Of a stretch of 64,000 nt of DNA, positions 1 through 9,791 are shown in pieces (within the stretch, counting starts at the first letter, position 1; each line of letters starts with the position of its first letter). The stretch spans positions 248,001 through 312,000 of the forward strand of contig JAIVFI010000005.1 in assembly GCA_025558095.1 (NCBI GenBank). The letters run 5' to 3'. The notes below the pieces were generated by a model. The model ran no database searches. It was given only the letters and a program-made list of their open reading frames with translations, and was not told the origin of the DNA. Origin of the DNA: Hyaloraphidium curvatum (taxonomy: Eukaryota; Monoblepharomycota; Hyaloraphidiomycetes; Hyaloraphidiales; Hyaloraphidiaceae). The position numbers were made by a program, and so were the translations under genes.

Positions 1-773
1 TCGGCGGCGGTTCCGACTGCATGACGGTCAAAACTCAACAACTATGCGAGCGGAACCAAAGTACTCACCAACAACCCTGTCGGTGTTGTTGAACGGGTCG
101 CTGAAATACTCCTCGCCGACGGAAGGATCGCTGGAAATGTCGTCCGCAACTGGAAAACGAAGACCTCCTCAGACTCAGTAGCGCCAACGGCTCGACTGCA
201 CCCACGGATCCTATTCTTCAATGACAGACGGGGGAGCAGCGGAGAAATCCCCAGTATGAGTTTCTCCATTATCCATGGCATCCTCTTGTCGTGATTGACC
301 TCGAGCATGGGTGCAACGGCGATCGCGCCGGCGAACTCAAATTCGTGGTGGTACTTTGCCGCCGCATGCAGAGCGAGTGTTCCGCCATAACCGATTCCCA
401 GGACGAAATGGGGAGCATCTCCATGCCGCGTCCGCAGCATGGCCTCCCGAGCGTCCGTCAGAGTCCGGTCCCAGCCCTCGTTGTACCCTTTGGATTCCGA
501 CTTGTTGTGCCTCAGCGTTCTCCCGTGGCCACGCTGGTCGTACGAATGCACCTGGATACCCTGCTCCGCCAAGTGCGTGAAGGCAACGGAGTACCGGAGA
601 CAGTGTTCTCCCAGGCCGTGGAATGCCGTCACGACGCATCGCGGAGGGCGCCCATTCGGATCCTGCGGCCAGGCCAACCAGGTCTTGCAATAGAGCTCAG
701 CTCCATCCGAATGCTTCACGTATTCGCCGCCGTGGAGCTCAAAGACCTCGTCCTCGTCCGAGTCACGCGGCAT
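1..773 (-). CDS. Monoacylglycerol lipase-like alpha/beta hydrolase, 3' end outside window, nucleophile Ser replaced
   Basis: Exons 773-206, 149-69 and 16-1 (continuing off the left edge); the introns at 150-205 and 17-68 are GT-AG and keep frame. The protein starts MPRDSDEDEV and shows the serine-hydrolase/MGL layout: oxyanion-type FHGLGEH near residue 51, then SYDQRGHGRT, then the strand-turn-helix that normally carries GHSMGG. Here that elbow reads GIGYGG, so the catalytic serine position is glycine. The family hydrolyses monoacylglycerols or lysophospholipids; with this change activity is doubtful and a pseudo-enzyme role is possible. The acid and histidine of the triad would lie beyond the window. 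No signal peptide is evident. Family call firm, activity uncertain. Confidence 0.8.
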
Positions 774-1087
774 CTCCGTCCGTGATGGACGATTGTAAGA
801 GACTCCAGAGCAGCCTCGCGACCTCGATACGAGCAGAGTTGCTCAGCGAGCCGCGAGAGCGGGATCGCGAAAACGGACTCGTGCAGGTTCCGTCTCCTCG
901 CGATCGACACGCGATTCTCGCCCAGATGGCAACAAAACGGAAGCTTAGGCGTTCCTAGCAGTTCTTTCCGGTAGCCAATGAACCCGCTGGCGCGTTCGTT
1001 CGCGTCGTTTTCGCGAGCCGCGAGTGATCGGGCCTGCGCGCGTCCTCGCAAGGCCGTCCCCCTTGGCGCGAGCGCCAACGGAAAGCC
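774..1087. other. Intergenic gap between divergent genes
   Basis: This 314-bp stretch separates the start codons of the minus-strand hydrolase and the plus-strand unknown gene. Reading frames here are open on both strands, but they match no family and lack codon-level coherence. It presumably carries both promoters; no specific motif can be named. Confidence 0.4.
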
Positions 1088-2648
1088 ATGGTTCTTCCGG
1101 AACCCGGCTACGATGTCTTCGACATTCCGTACGACGAGGAGTTCGAAATCGTGCGGCCGCGGCGGCGCGAGCGGAGCCTGAGCATCACCATTTCGTCCAA
1201 CGACCTGCGGGCCCCCCTTTCGGACTCGGGATTCGGCTCCGAGGAAGACAACCGCAGCGAGGACGAAGACGATGAGGAAGCGCCCAGCAAGGAGGAGGAA
1301 GAGGAGGAGGAGGAGGACGATCCGCCTCCGCGCTCCAGGGGAACGAAGCGCGCGCGGTCGGTATCCGCGGACGCCGCTTCGGTGTCGGCAGACAAGCGTC
1401 CGTCCCTCCCGGATGACGAACGCGTTCGGGGCTACCCAAAGAACAGGCTGCCGAAGCCTTTCTTTGTTCTGGACCACAGCGGACGGACCGTTCGCGTCAT
1501 TCAGCAGACCGCCGCGGGCCCGGTGATTAGCGAAGTGTTACCCGACGGCACGTCGCGCGAGGAGCCGATGGACATGAGTCGCTTCGTTCCAGGAGGGGAC
1601 AAGGCGAAGAAGAACGCGCTAGTGCTCGGCATGTTCTACTGCGATCCCCAGGTGGGCTCGTGCGACGTCGGTCCCGAGCGGCACTTCTGACTCGGGCGCT
1701 GCAGAAATTTGGAAACCATCCAATCGGCTCTGCTGCCATCAGGGATTCCGTGCGCTTGCTGGAGCTTGAACTGGACTACAACGTGTATTCTGTGGACAGG
1801 GAGCACACAACCCGGGACTCGATGGACCGGCGCCACTTCAAGATCGACCTTTCGAACGGGATCCGTGCAGCACGCTCGTTGAAGAGCGAGCTGAAGGAAC
1901 GGGGCCTGTCCAAGGTCCGATTCAGTGTCGTGATTGGGGACTACTTCAGGCTTCCGGCAGGTTGGTGGAATCCAGTAGGCGCTCGCAATCAGCAGCTCAC
2001 TTTTTTGGCTCAGATTGCCTGAATCGCCTCTACACGCGCGGTCTCTTTCTCAAATTCTTCACTGCAATGTACGACGAGCGTCTCCTGACGTCGAACGCGG
2101 AGTTCTATCTGCCGAATGCCCCGCGCATCCGCGAGAACATGCACGACCTCGACTGCCTTTACCGGATAACCCCGATACCTGGTTCCGACAATCCGCTGTT
2201 TGTGGCCACGGAAAGAGCGCCTCTGCCGGACCGATACAACAACGTGGGGGAGACGAGGGCGCTGGACGATACCCACCCCTTCCTGCTTTTGGAGATACTG
2301 GACTCTGCGCTCGAGAAGGCGAAGGATCTGCATGGCGATTCGCGATCCGCTCTCGAAAGGACGTTTGCTTCGCAGCTGAACCCGCGAGCTGTTCCTCTTC
2401 CGCCACCGCCGAAACCGCGAAAGTCCAACGGCGGGCCTGGGGCTTCGTCCTCGAGCGGTGTCAATGGCAAAGGACACACCAACGGCACTGCTAATGGCAA
2501 GGAGAAAGGCACCAAGACGAACGGGCACGGCGGCTCGGCGGCCAACGGAGCGAACGGCAAGCGGGCGGAATCGCCCGCCTCGGGGAGCAAATCTCGGAGC
2601 CGGCTCGTGCTGCGTCGTGGAAAATGGGTGCGTGTGCCGGCCACATGA
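1088..2648 (+). CDS. Uncharacterised acidic protein, three exons
   Basis: Exons 1088-1651, 1705-1960 and 2014-2648 join in frame. The first donor is GTGGGC and the second GTTGGT, both with AG acceptors. The N-terminal third is disordered and acidic, with runs of Glu and Asp around residues 55-80 and a basic TKRARS patch that could be a nuclear localisation signal. The middle, from about residue 110 to 390, looks globular (for example KFGNHPIGSAAIRD, VVIGDYFRLP, RLYTRGLFLKFFTAMYDERL). The C-terminus is Gly/Asn/Lys-rich and ends in a basic RSRLVLRRGKW segment. I do not recognise the family. Charged tails and basic patches suggest a nuclear or RNP-associated protein, which is a guess. Confidence 0.65.
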
Positions 2649-2881
2649 TCTGCGGATCTGGACGGCGCAATGAGATACCTCGCCCGATAGACGCAGATTT
2701 TGTACTACTGGACCTGATGTATTGCTAATGCACGATGTGGCCATGCGGCTACCTTTTGCATGACGTAGGAATCACTTCCAATTGTTCCATGACGCGCCGA
2801 GACTCAGATGGGATATCGGGGTATCTCTGAAAAAACGAGTTCGAAGCAGGCTTGCGATCTACCTCCCGGTGCCGGCCGGGA

Positions 2882-5399
2882 TCAACAGAATCGCCACCTG
2901 ATGGGGAAGACGCCGTCTCCCGAGGTGCTCCTGCCCAGGCGACGCAGTGCGCCGGGGGTGAAGTCGATGTTGCCCCAGCCGCAGCCTGCGCAGCGATCGG
3001 CAACATTGAAGCGGGCGGTAACGCCCCGATTAACGTCCAGGACTTCGACGCAAGCCCGAGTCGCGCACATCCAGAGCTGGTACTGTTCCGAGTTGACGGC
3101 AATGACCGGATCGTCGTCAACCACGCGATTGTCGCAGGAGCCCATGCTGCCAGGACACTGTCAGCCACGTCGCAGCGCAGGGTTACTACAGCACGCACCA
3201 ATTCCAACCGTGGTTCTGCCCAGGATCGCTTAAGGAGACTGTTAGTGTCTACTCAATGATGTCCCACCTGCAGATCCCTACCAAGGGTTGAACCAAGTTG
3301 CTCGACCACTGAACTGCCAGCTTGACGAGGGCGGAGGAGGCGGCGGCGGGGCAGGAGCCGGTGACGGAGGGGGAGGAGGAACGGGCGCGGGCGGGGGAGG
3401 CTGATCGGATCGGAGGCGTAAGCAGGATGTTCGAGCAACAATAAAGGGGCGCTTACCGGCGGGGGTCGCGGCGGCGGGGACGGCGGCTTTACAAGCTGGT
3501 GCGTTAGAGTATTCTCCGTGTAACGAAAGGCACTGTTGCTTACCGGAGGAGGCGAGGGAGGAGCGGGAGCCGGCGGCATTCCGCACACAGCAGGAGTCGA
3601 GCAGGTTCCCTGCCAGCAGCACTTGCTCTGACAGGTGTCTCCGTTCTCGCACTCGTTGCCGAGAGTGTCGTCCGAGCTCGGGGGAGGCGAAGACGGTCTG
3701 GGGTTCAGGTTTCCGCCATCGCCCTGCGAAGGAGGCGCGACCTCCTGGGGCCGATTGCCGAAGCAAACGGAATACTCCCGACAGAATCCCATGAAGCAGC
3801 ACGGGCATTCGCGGCCCGAAAGGGTGCACGAAACGTTGGGGGAGTTGCTGCCAAAGCACACCGAAACGTCCGAGCAGACACCGAGATGGCAGCAAGCGCA
3901 TTCGATCCCGGAGCCCGTGCAAGGGGTGACAGGAACCGGCGGTGGCGGAGGTGGTGGACGAGGGCGATCTCCAAAGCAGACCGACCAGTCCCTGCACCTG
4001 CCCTCGTGACAGCACTCGCATTCGATGCCGGAGCCGGTGCAGATCCTTTCAGAGGGACCGTCCCCGAAGCAGACGGAACGGTCCCTGCATTTGCCTTCGT
4101 GGCAGCACTCGCATTCAATACCGGATCCGGTGCAGGTCCTCTCGGCAGGACCGTCACCGAAGCAGACCGAGCGCTCGCGGCACTTGCCCTCGTGGCAACA
4201 CTCGCACTCGATGCCGGATCCAGTGCAGGTTTTCTCCGCGGGGCCATCGCCAAAGCAGACCGAGCGGTCGCGGCATTTGCCCTCAAAACAGCATTCACAC
4301 TCGATGCCGGAGTGGGTGCAGGTTTTGTCGCCAGAGCCGGGGCCCCCATCGCCAAAGCACACGGAGCGGTCGCGGCACTTGCCCTCGAAGCAGCACTCGC
4401 ACTCGATGCCGGAGTGAGTGCAGGTTTTGTCGCCGCTGGAGCCGGATCCTCCATCTCCGAAGCACACCGAGCGGTCGCGGCATTTGCCCTCGAAACAGCA
4501 CTCGCACTCGATGCCGGAGTGGGTGCAACTCTTGTCCGAGCCCCAGTCACCGCCGTCTCCTCCGCCATCGCCTCCGCCGTCGCCGAAGCAGACCGAGCGA
4601 TCACGGCATTTGCCTTCAAAGCAGCACTCGCACTCGATCCCGGAGTGAGTGCACTGTGGCTTTGGCCCGCCGTCGCAGTTCCGCTTCCCGTTGCGGCCGG
4701 ATCGTTTGCACTTCGAGCCGTGATCTTTGCCGCTGTCGCCCTTGTCCTTGCCCCCTTTGTCCCCCTTGTCCTTGCCCCCTTTGTCCCCCTTGTCCTTTCC
4801 CCCTTTGTCCCCCTTGTCCTTCCCGCCCTTCGAGCCGTCGCCGGTCTTGTCCCCGCGGCGGGCAAAAGAATGCAAGATGCCGCAGCGGAAATCACCGCTT
4901 CCATAGCAGAGGCCGTATTGGCGCTGACAGCCGGCTTGGCACCTGCGCGGGGATGACACCTGTCAGCTGATGACGCTGATCATTGCTGATCAAGGGTCGC
5001 TCACCCCTTCTCCTGGCTGAGCGACTCCTCGACGCAGGCGCCATTTTTACTGCAGCATTGCTCGTCGGGACAACGGGTGTCTGCCGGCGAAACGGTCAGT
5101 TCGTTCGGGATTCGAGCCGACGGTTGCAAGGGCACCCATGCCGGGTGACACCCACGGCCAAAGGAAGCGCCGCAGCGCCCGTCCGAAGAGACAGGCAGGC
5201 TCGTGCAGCCGTACGTATTCAGATCGCTGGCGAAGCTGGAGGCCAGGCGGTGGGGTTCCGGTGCGCTGCCAGACCCTTGCTCAATAGTCGCCAGCTGATC
5301 AGCGCCGCCGTCGGTGCGCGCACGCAGCGCGGCGGCCAGCGCCGTGCTGACGAGTGCGAGCTGGGCGCAGAGCACCAGCACGGGGGCGCGGAGCCGCAT
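2882..5399 (-). CDS. Secreted CBM18 / nine-fold Cys-repeat / barwin-RlpA-like protein
   Basis: Seven exons join in frame to 730 aa: 5399-5156, 5080-5005, 4942-3544, 3495-3457, 3400-3282, 3238-3199, 3157-2882. The start MRLRAPVLVL opens a signal peptide cleaved near ALA. Joining exons 1-3 gives a type-1 chitin-binding module (CBM18): DGRCGASFGHTRCPDEQCCS followed by GCQAGCQRQYGLC. Next come a Gly-Lys-Asp repeat, nine copies of a Cys motif (C-x6-C-x-CC-x4-C-x5-C), one divergent copy, and Pro-rich linkers. The C-terminal domain has VADRCAGCGWGNIDFTPGALRRL and ends IRWRFC, the signature of barwin/expansin-like double-psi beta-barrels. Likely cell-wall or extracellular, binding chitin. Least certain is exon 6, where alternative acceptors exist. 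Such architectures are known for wall and matrix proteins; the function of the repeat is unknown. Confidence 0.75.
3740..4653 (-). repeat. Nine tandem Cys-rich repeats (about 25-residue core plus linker)
   Basis: Within exon 3 of the chitin-binding gene the unit (S/T)GIECECC-x4-CRDRSVCFGD recurs nine times. The four N-terminal copies are almost identical (CTHSGIECECCFEGKC), the next three use CTGSGIECECCHEG, and the last two (CTGSGIECACCHLG, CTLSGRECPCCFMG) diverge. Linkers shorten from Gly/Asp-rich tracts to four or five residues along the array. A tenth, more distant Cys module (CQSKCCWQGTCSTPAVCG) follows. The gradient of identity suggests recent amplification at the N-terminal side. Confidence 0.85.
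4735..4830 (-). repeat. GGKDKGDK tandem repeat (24-nt unit)
   Basis: The DNA here repeats a 24-nt unit about four times and encodes GGKDKGDK in tandem between the CBM18 module and the Cys repeats. It is a hydrophilic spacer. A perfect short repeat like this is likely to vary in copy number between strains. Confidence 0.85.
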
Positions 5400-5709
5400 G
5401 GCGGTCCGTGTGGGCGAGGAGAAGCGGTGCTCAGGCTGCTGGGACGGGACGGTCAGACGGGCGACATTCTCGGCGGCGCCGGGCGGGAGCGGCGGGCTCG
5501 GTGGGGAACTACTTACGCTTGTAGGAGACGGCAGATCCACAAGGGTTTGGAGCACGCTCGAAGCTCCCGAGGTGGAGAGTTGGCGGGGAGATTCGGGCCA
5601 GCGTTTCCGGCTCCCGCGGGCGCGACTTTCGCGCGACTCCGACCCACCAGCCCGGCGTCATCAACATCACCCCCTTGCGTTCTCCGTTTCCGTACCTTTC
5701 CTTCTCGAA
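5400..5709. other. Divergent intergenic region
   Basis: About 310 bp lies between the start of the minus-strand chitin-binding gene and the start of RMT2. A minus-strand frame stays open upstream of the chosen signal-peptide Met but encodes low-complexity Pro/Ser sequence, so I treat it as 5' untranslated and promoter sequence. Nothing else stands out. Confidence 0.4.
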
Positions 5710-7111
5710 ATGGCCGAAGGAAGCGACGCCGGCGCGCAGCTCCTGCTGAAGGCGGCTGCGCGCTGCGGCCCCGCGGATGTCAGCCTCGTGCGCACCCTGC
5801 TCGAGAAGGACCCGCTGCTGGTCCACACCGCTCGCGACGCCGCGAACCACAACCGTTCGCCGCTCCATTTTGCCTGCGCTGCGGGCAGCCTGGAGGTCGT
5901 GAAGCTCCTGCTGGACAATGGAGCGCAGTGGAACGTTGTTGACGATGTGTACATCTCCGCCGGAGACTTGGCCAGGGACAATGGCCACGACGAGCTCTAC
6001 GAGTTCATGGTCACTCGCGGCGTGGAGACCGAGTTCCTGATTCGGGTGCTCGAGGACCACGATATGGAGGATGCGGACGAAGAGGGGGAGGGGGAACAAG
6101 CGGACGTTGATGCTGAAGATGTGGTGGATCAGGAGGCAGCGGAAGCCGACTCTTCGGACGCCCCAAAGAAAGACGAGGACGAGTTCACCCTTCCGAACCC
6201 CATCTTTGTCAACGGAAAGGCGGTGCAGCCGCCCTCGAAGCCCGGCACGGGCACCGACTTGGACACGTACCTTTCGAAAGAAGTGAAGTACGAGGATGAG
6301 CACGGACGGCTGCTTGACGCCAATGGGAACGCCATCGAAATGGAGTGGGAGCGGATCATTATGGACAAGCACGCCGAGGTCGTCGCGCCGGTTCCCGGTC
6401 TCTCGGTGGTGAACGTGGGGTTCGGAATGGGCATGGTCGACGAAGCGCTGCACAAGCGCGAACCTCGTCTCCACACAATCTGCGAGGCTCACCCCGTGGT
6501 CTTGGAGAGAATGTGGGTACCACTGCGGCTCTTGCGAGCTCAACCTTAATGCCGTGGCTATCGAGCAGCAAAAAGACCCCGTGGATAAGCGAGTTGCCCG
6601 CCGACCGGATCCGTATCCTCTTTGGAAAGTGGCAGGACACGTTGGCCGAGGACCTGGAGCCCTTCGACGGCATTTTCTTCGACACTTTCTCCGAGCAGTA
6701 CGACAACTCTCTCCTTCCCCTCCACCGGGATTACCTTCCCCGCCTCCTCCGCCGGCCCGATCCGTCGAAACCCGGGGACCGCGGCGGGATCTACTCGTTC
6801 TTCAACGGCTTGGGCAGCGGGAACAAATTGTGCGTGTCTCGCCCTCCGCTTCTAGGGCTCGCGCTAACCAGCTTCGTCAACTCGCCAGCTTCCACGACGT
6901 CGCCTGCCGCATCGCCGAGCTGGACCTCGAAGAGTTCGGGTTCGAGACGGAATGGGTCACGTGGGACTTTGCCGGGCCCGACGGCGAGACCGCGAGGGCT
7001 CTTGGCAAGGACGAGGGCGACAAGGTCTGGCAGGGCATCCGCTACGACTACTGGCGGCTCGGCAACAAGTACCGGTGCCCGATCGTTCGCTGGAAGGCCG
7101 CTTCCGGGTAG
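5710..7111 (+). CDS. RMT2: Protein arginine N-methyltransferase 2 (RMT2)
   Basis: Exons 5710-6512, 6569-6829 and 6889-7111 give 428 aa, the usual length for RMT2. The N-terminal ~110 residues hold ankyrin-like repeats (NRSPLHFACAAGSLEVVKLLL). The methyltransferase part has the family blocks VNVGFGMGMVDEAL (SAM site), CEAHPVVLER, FDGIFFDTFSE and YSFFNGLGSGNKF, the last restored by the second splice. RMT2 in yeast delta-N-methylates an arginine of ribosomal protein L12. An acidic linker between the two parts (residues about 115-155) is longer than I expect for the family. Identification is strong. Confidence 0.93.
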
Positions 7112-7243
7112 GAGTGTATGACCGTGCGGCGAAAGTCAGAGGCTCTGCCTGTGTTGCTAGTAGAGCGAGCCGTGTCTCAAGCCAGAGTACATTACATCTC
7201 TTTAACCATGCCCAGAGCCACCACGCGGTCCGGCGAACTGGAT

Positions 7244-8140
7244 TCAGTGCCACCCCAGCTGTATCGGCGTCGCTTTCCTCACCATTTCCCGAAACTCGCA
7301 GCAGCCCTCGTCCGTGCCCCCGAGCTCGTCCATGTAAAAGTCCAGGAGCTGCTGTTGGAACCCCCAGTTCGGCCGGGCCTGCGGTCTCCGTTCCTTCACG
7401 AGCCTGTACGCCTCGTCCAGCGTCATCCCCCGCGAAATCATCAGGTACGCTATCGCCAGCGTGACGGACCGCGAAACGCCCTGCTGGCAGTGCAGCAGCA
7501 CGCGCGCACGGTCCCTGAGCTGCCGCGCGGCCCCGTCGATGAAGGCGGCAACCTCGCGGAAGTGCGAGGCGATGTCGGCGTCCACGCTGTCCCGCATGAC
7601 GAGGTTCAAGTAGCTGATCCTCAGCTTCGCCAAATCAGGCGGGGAGGCGAAGCTTTCGGGCACCACCACCGACGACCTCCGCCTTTTGCGCTGCGGCGGT
7701 GGCTCCGACGACCAGTGTGCGCCGTTGGCCCCGTGCGGCGCCGCGTCCCTTGCATCCAGCTTCTCCGCCTCGCGGTCCACGATCAGCTTGGCGATCTTGA
7801 GCCCCAGCGCCGCGTCCAGGTCAGCGTGCTCAAAGTCCGGCTCCTCGGCCGATTCCAGTCCCTGCCCGACCAGGCCGACGTGCGACGACTCCCACGCCCC
7901 GTGGGGCAGGCCGCCGACGTTCACGATGTGCGTGATCAGGAGCTCGTTCAGGATCCAGGGGTTCGCGGCGTTCTCGCCCGTGCCGACCCAGAGGAAGTGG
8001 TCGAGGATTTCCGAGGGGAGCTCCGAAGGGTCGGTCGGCGGGCCGTGGGAGAGCGCCCGCGAGATGTTCAGGAAATGGACGATGGACGTCGAGAGCCGCC
8101 GCAGGCGGTGCTTCTTGTCCGTTTCCGCCATGTTGCTCAA
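7244..8140 (-). CDS. Dual-specificity protein phosphatase, single exon
   Basis: The 298-aa protein carries the DSP signature HCQQGVSRS (the HC-x5-R loop) near residue 220, preceded by the WVGTGENAANPWIL and THIVNVG strands typical of the domain start. A loop of about 75 residues with a basic KRRRSS patch separates these from the catalytic half. DSPs remove phosphate from Ser/Thr/Tyr, often of MAP kinases; the substrate cannot be read here. The gene converges on RMT2 with a 132-bp gap. No introns are needed. Confidence 0.9.
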   Translation of the reverse strand: MSNMAETDKKHRLRRLSTSIVHFLNISRALSHGPPTDPSELPSEILDHFLWVGTGENAANPWILNELLITHIVNVGGLPHGAWESSHVGLVGQGLESAEEPDFEHADLDAALGLKIAKLIVDREAEKLDARDAAPHGANGAHWSSEPPPQRKRRRSSVVVPESFASPPDLAKLRISYLNLVMRDSVDADIASHFREVAAFIDGAARQLRDRARVLLHCQQGVSRSVTLAIAYLMISRGMTLDEAYRLVKERRPQARPNWGFQQQLLDFYMDELGGTDEGCCEFREMVRKATPIQLGWH

Positions 8141-9210
8141 GGAGCTTTGCGGCAGAGGCCGTCACCGTACAGCCGGTCTAGCCGGGACCGCTCTTGATCC
8201 CAACCAGGGACATTGGTGCTGGATTGCAACGACTCACTGGTTCAGGAAAGGAAGTACATCGATGTGCCAGAAATTCGGCCTTTTCCTGCTCCGATAGCGA
8301 CTTGGTCAGATTGGTGAGCTTGAAAGCGTCGAGCAGGTACGATCGCCTTCCCGACCCGATTCGAATTGCTCGGTCGAAAGGAGAGGATGGCTCTCTGTAG
8401 GAGATGATTAGCAGGGTTCTCGCGGGGATCCTTTGTAGAACTGACCGTTGATGAGCATGGGCCAAGCAGGCTCCCTCAAAAAAGAACGCAACGATGAGCG
8501 TAGCAAGCTCCTCCTTCGTGAAACCGTAGAGGTCCTCGAACATTGCGTCGGCGGGCTTCGGTCCGTAGCTAAACAGATGTCCCGGAGCTCGGCTTTCCGG
8601 ATCATCCCGGCCGAATCATCAGATAAACATTTTTCTTGCTCTCCAGTCGATCCGATTCTTTCTGCAGCGGAAGCCCCGTTGGCCTTGATCGAGATCGTTC
8701 AACCTGTCGTGCAATGAGGAGCTAGCACCCGGACCGGACCGGGACCGTCGCAGGGCGAGGAGGGCGAGGCGCTCATCGCGGCTCGGACGGACGACGGATA
8801 AAGGAGGTAGCTTCCGATGTCAGGCTGGGTTCGCCACCGCCGGAGCTGTTTGCCTAGACCTAGATCGTTGATGCTACGGTGTTCGCGACGACCTTTGGTC
8901 CATGTGAACGAGTGGTTAAGCAGGTTGCGCAAGGCGTACGAGTGCCTGGTGCGCGAGGCGGCTGCCAGGGCGGCCTATGGCGGCAAGGCCGAGCTGTGCA
9001 TGATTCAGGCATCCTAGCGATGCGCGAGGAAGGCAGGGGGAAATACAATGGAGGCGAGGGAAGATGGGCGCCAGAGTTCGATGAGCACAACGCAATTAGT
9101 ACCTGACAAAGCACATGCAGACTTCCATGGACACTGCCGGAGCCTCCCAACCATCACACCCCTGCTACAGAACACTCCATCCGTGTAGAAGAAATCTCCA
9201 GTCAAGTTGC
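8141..9210. other. Gene-poor stretch with one doubtful ORF
   Basis: About 1.07 kb without a supported gene. The only frame with some protein-like texture is on the minus strand at 8178-8543 (MFEDLYGFTKEELATLIVAF...). It resembles the entry segment of some fungal transposase-derived proteins only weakly, has no catalytic motif, and its upstream frames are broken. It could be a relic of a mobile element or chance. No repeats or RNA genes were recognised. Confidence 0.4.
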
Positions 9211-9791
9211 TCACGAGGCTTTAGCGGTCATGAGGCCCTTCAGCTCGCCAACGTCCTTGTGGAGCTGTTGGAGGCCCACCTATTGGAAGCACACAATGAG
9301 ACTCCCACCACAAAGCCCTGAGAAGAGCACTACCTCGACCCGGCCAATATCGGCCCGCAACTCCGCCTTGAAAGCCTGCATGTCGGCTCGCATTGTTTCC
9401 TTGAAACAGACAGACAGTGAGGGTACCGCCACAAAGCCAAAAAGCAAACAGTACTTCAACGCGACCAATATCGGCCCGCAATTCGGCTTTAAAGGCCCGT
9501 GAATCAGCTCTCATAGTATCCTTCGAAAGCAGATAGTCAGAGACCATTATCAACGAGCCATGGTGTATGAGGCACCTCAATTCGATAAATGTCGGCCCTC
9601 AATTCCGCCCTGGTATTGTAACCAAAGGCCAAAACGAGGCCGAACGGGGCGGCGAGAAGAGAGTAGGCTTTAGCATTCCGTTGCAAGTGTTGCAGCGGCC
9701 CTTCGGGCGTCAAGTTCTCGGTGCTGAAGGAGCGCGCCCTCGAGAGCTTGGACAACGAGATGAGGCCGAGACGCCTAAAGAAATCCGCCAT
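9211..9791 (-). CDS. Small mitochondrial-type membrane protein with tandem coiled-coil exons
   Basis: Exons 9791-9576, 9520-9455, 9399-9334 and 9279-9211 join in phase 0 to 138 aa. The start MADFFRRLGLISLSKLSRAR is Arg-rich without acidic residues, as in mitochondrial presequences. A hydrophobic segment (SLLAAPFGLVLAFG) follows near residue 50. Two exons of exactly 66 nt each encode near-identical 22-residue units, (D/E)TMRAD-xx-AFKAELRADIGRVE, and exon 1 ends with a third partial copy (TRAELRADIYRIE). The last exon (VGLQQLHKDVGELKGLMTAKAS) continues the heptad pattern. The TM-plus-coiled-coil layout recalls small mitochondrial membrane coiled-coil proteins, but I cannot name a family. Confidence 0.75.
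9334..9575 (-). repeat. Tandem exon-plus-intron duplication (121-bp unit)
   Basis: Two adjacent units consist of an intron of 55 nt and an exon of 66 nt. The exons match at most positions (shared GAGTTGCGGGCCGATATTGG-like core), and the second and third introns share the segment GGCTTTGTGG. The unit size, the phase-0 boundaries and the intron similarity show duplication of a genomic exon-intron block, not of mRNA. Confidence 0.85.

Noticed and set aside
4735-4830. Collagen-like repeat
   Set aside because: The period is 8 residues (GGKDKGDK), not Gly-X-Y.
3886-4956. 356-residue plus-strand frame over the Cys-repeat array
   Set aside because: Its repeats (Ala-rich) are only the complement of the minus-strand Cys repeats, which carry the meaningful pattern.
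5509-6543. 344-residue antisense frame over RMT2
   Set aside because: RMT2 on the plus strand explains the region, including both introns.
8178-8543. Possible transposase remnant on the minus strand
   Set aside because: Only a vague resemblance in one 20-residue stretch, no catalytic residues, no terminal repeats; not enough to call a mobile element.
9301-9600. CRISPR-like or satellite repeat
   Set aside because: The repeated unit contains exon and intron borders and encodes a coiled coil; two to three copies with coding constraint are not an array.
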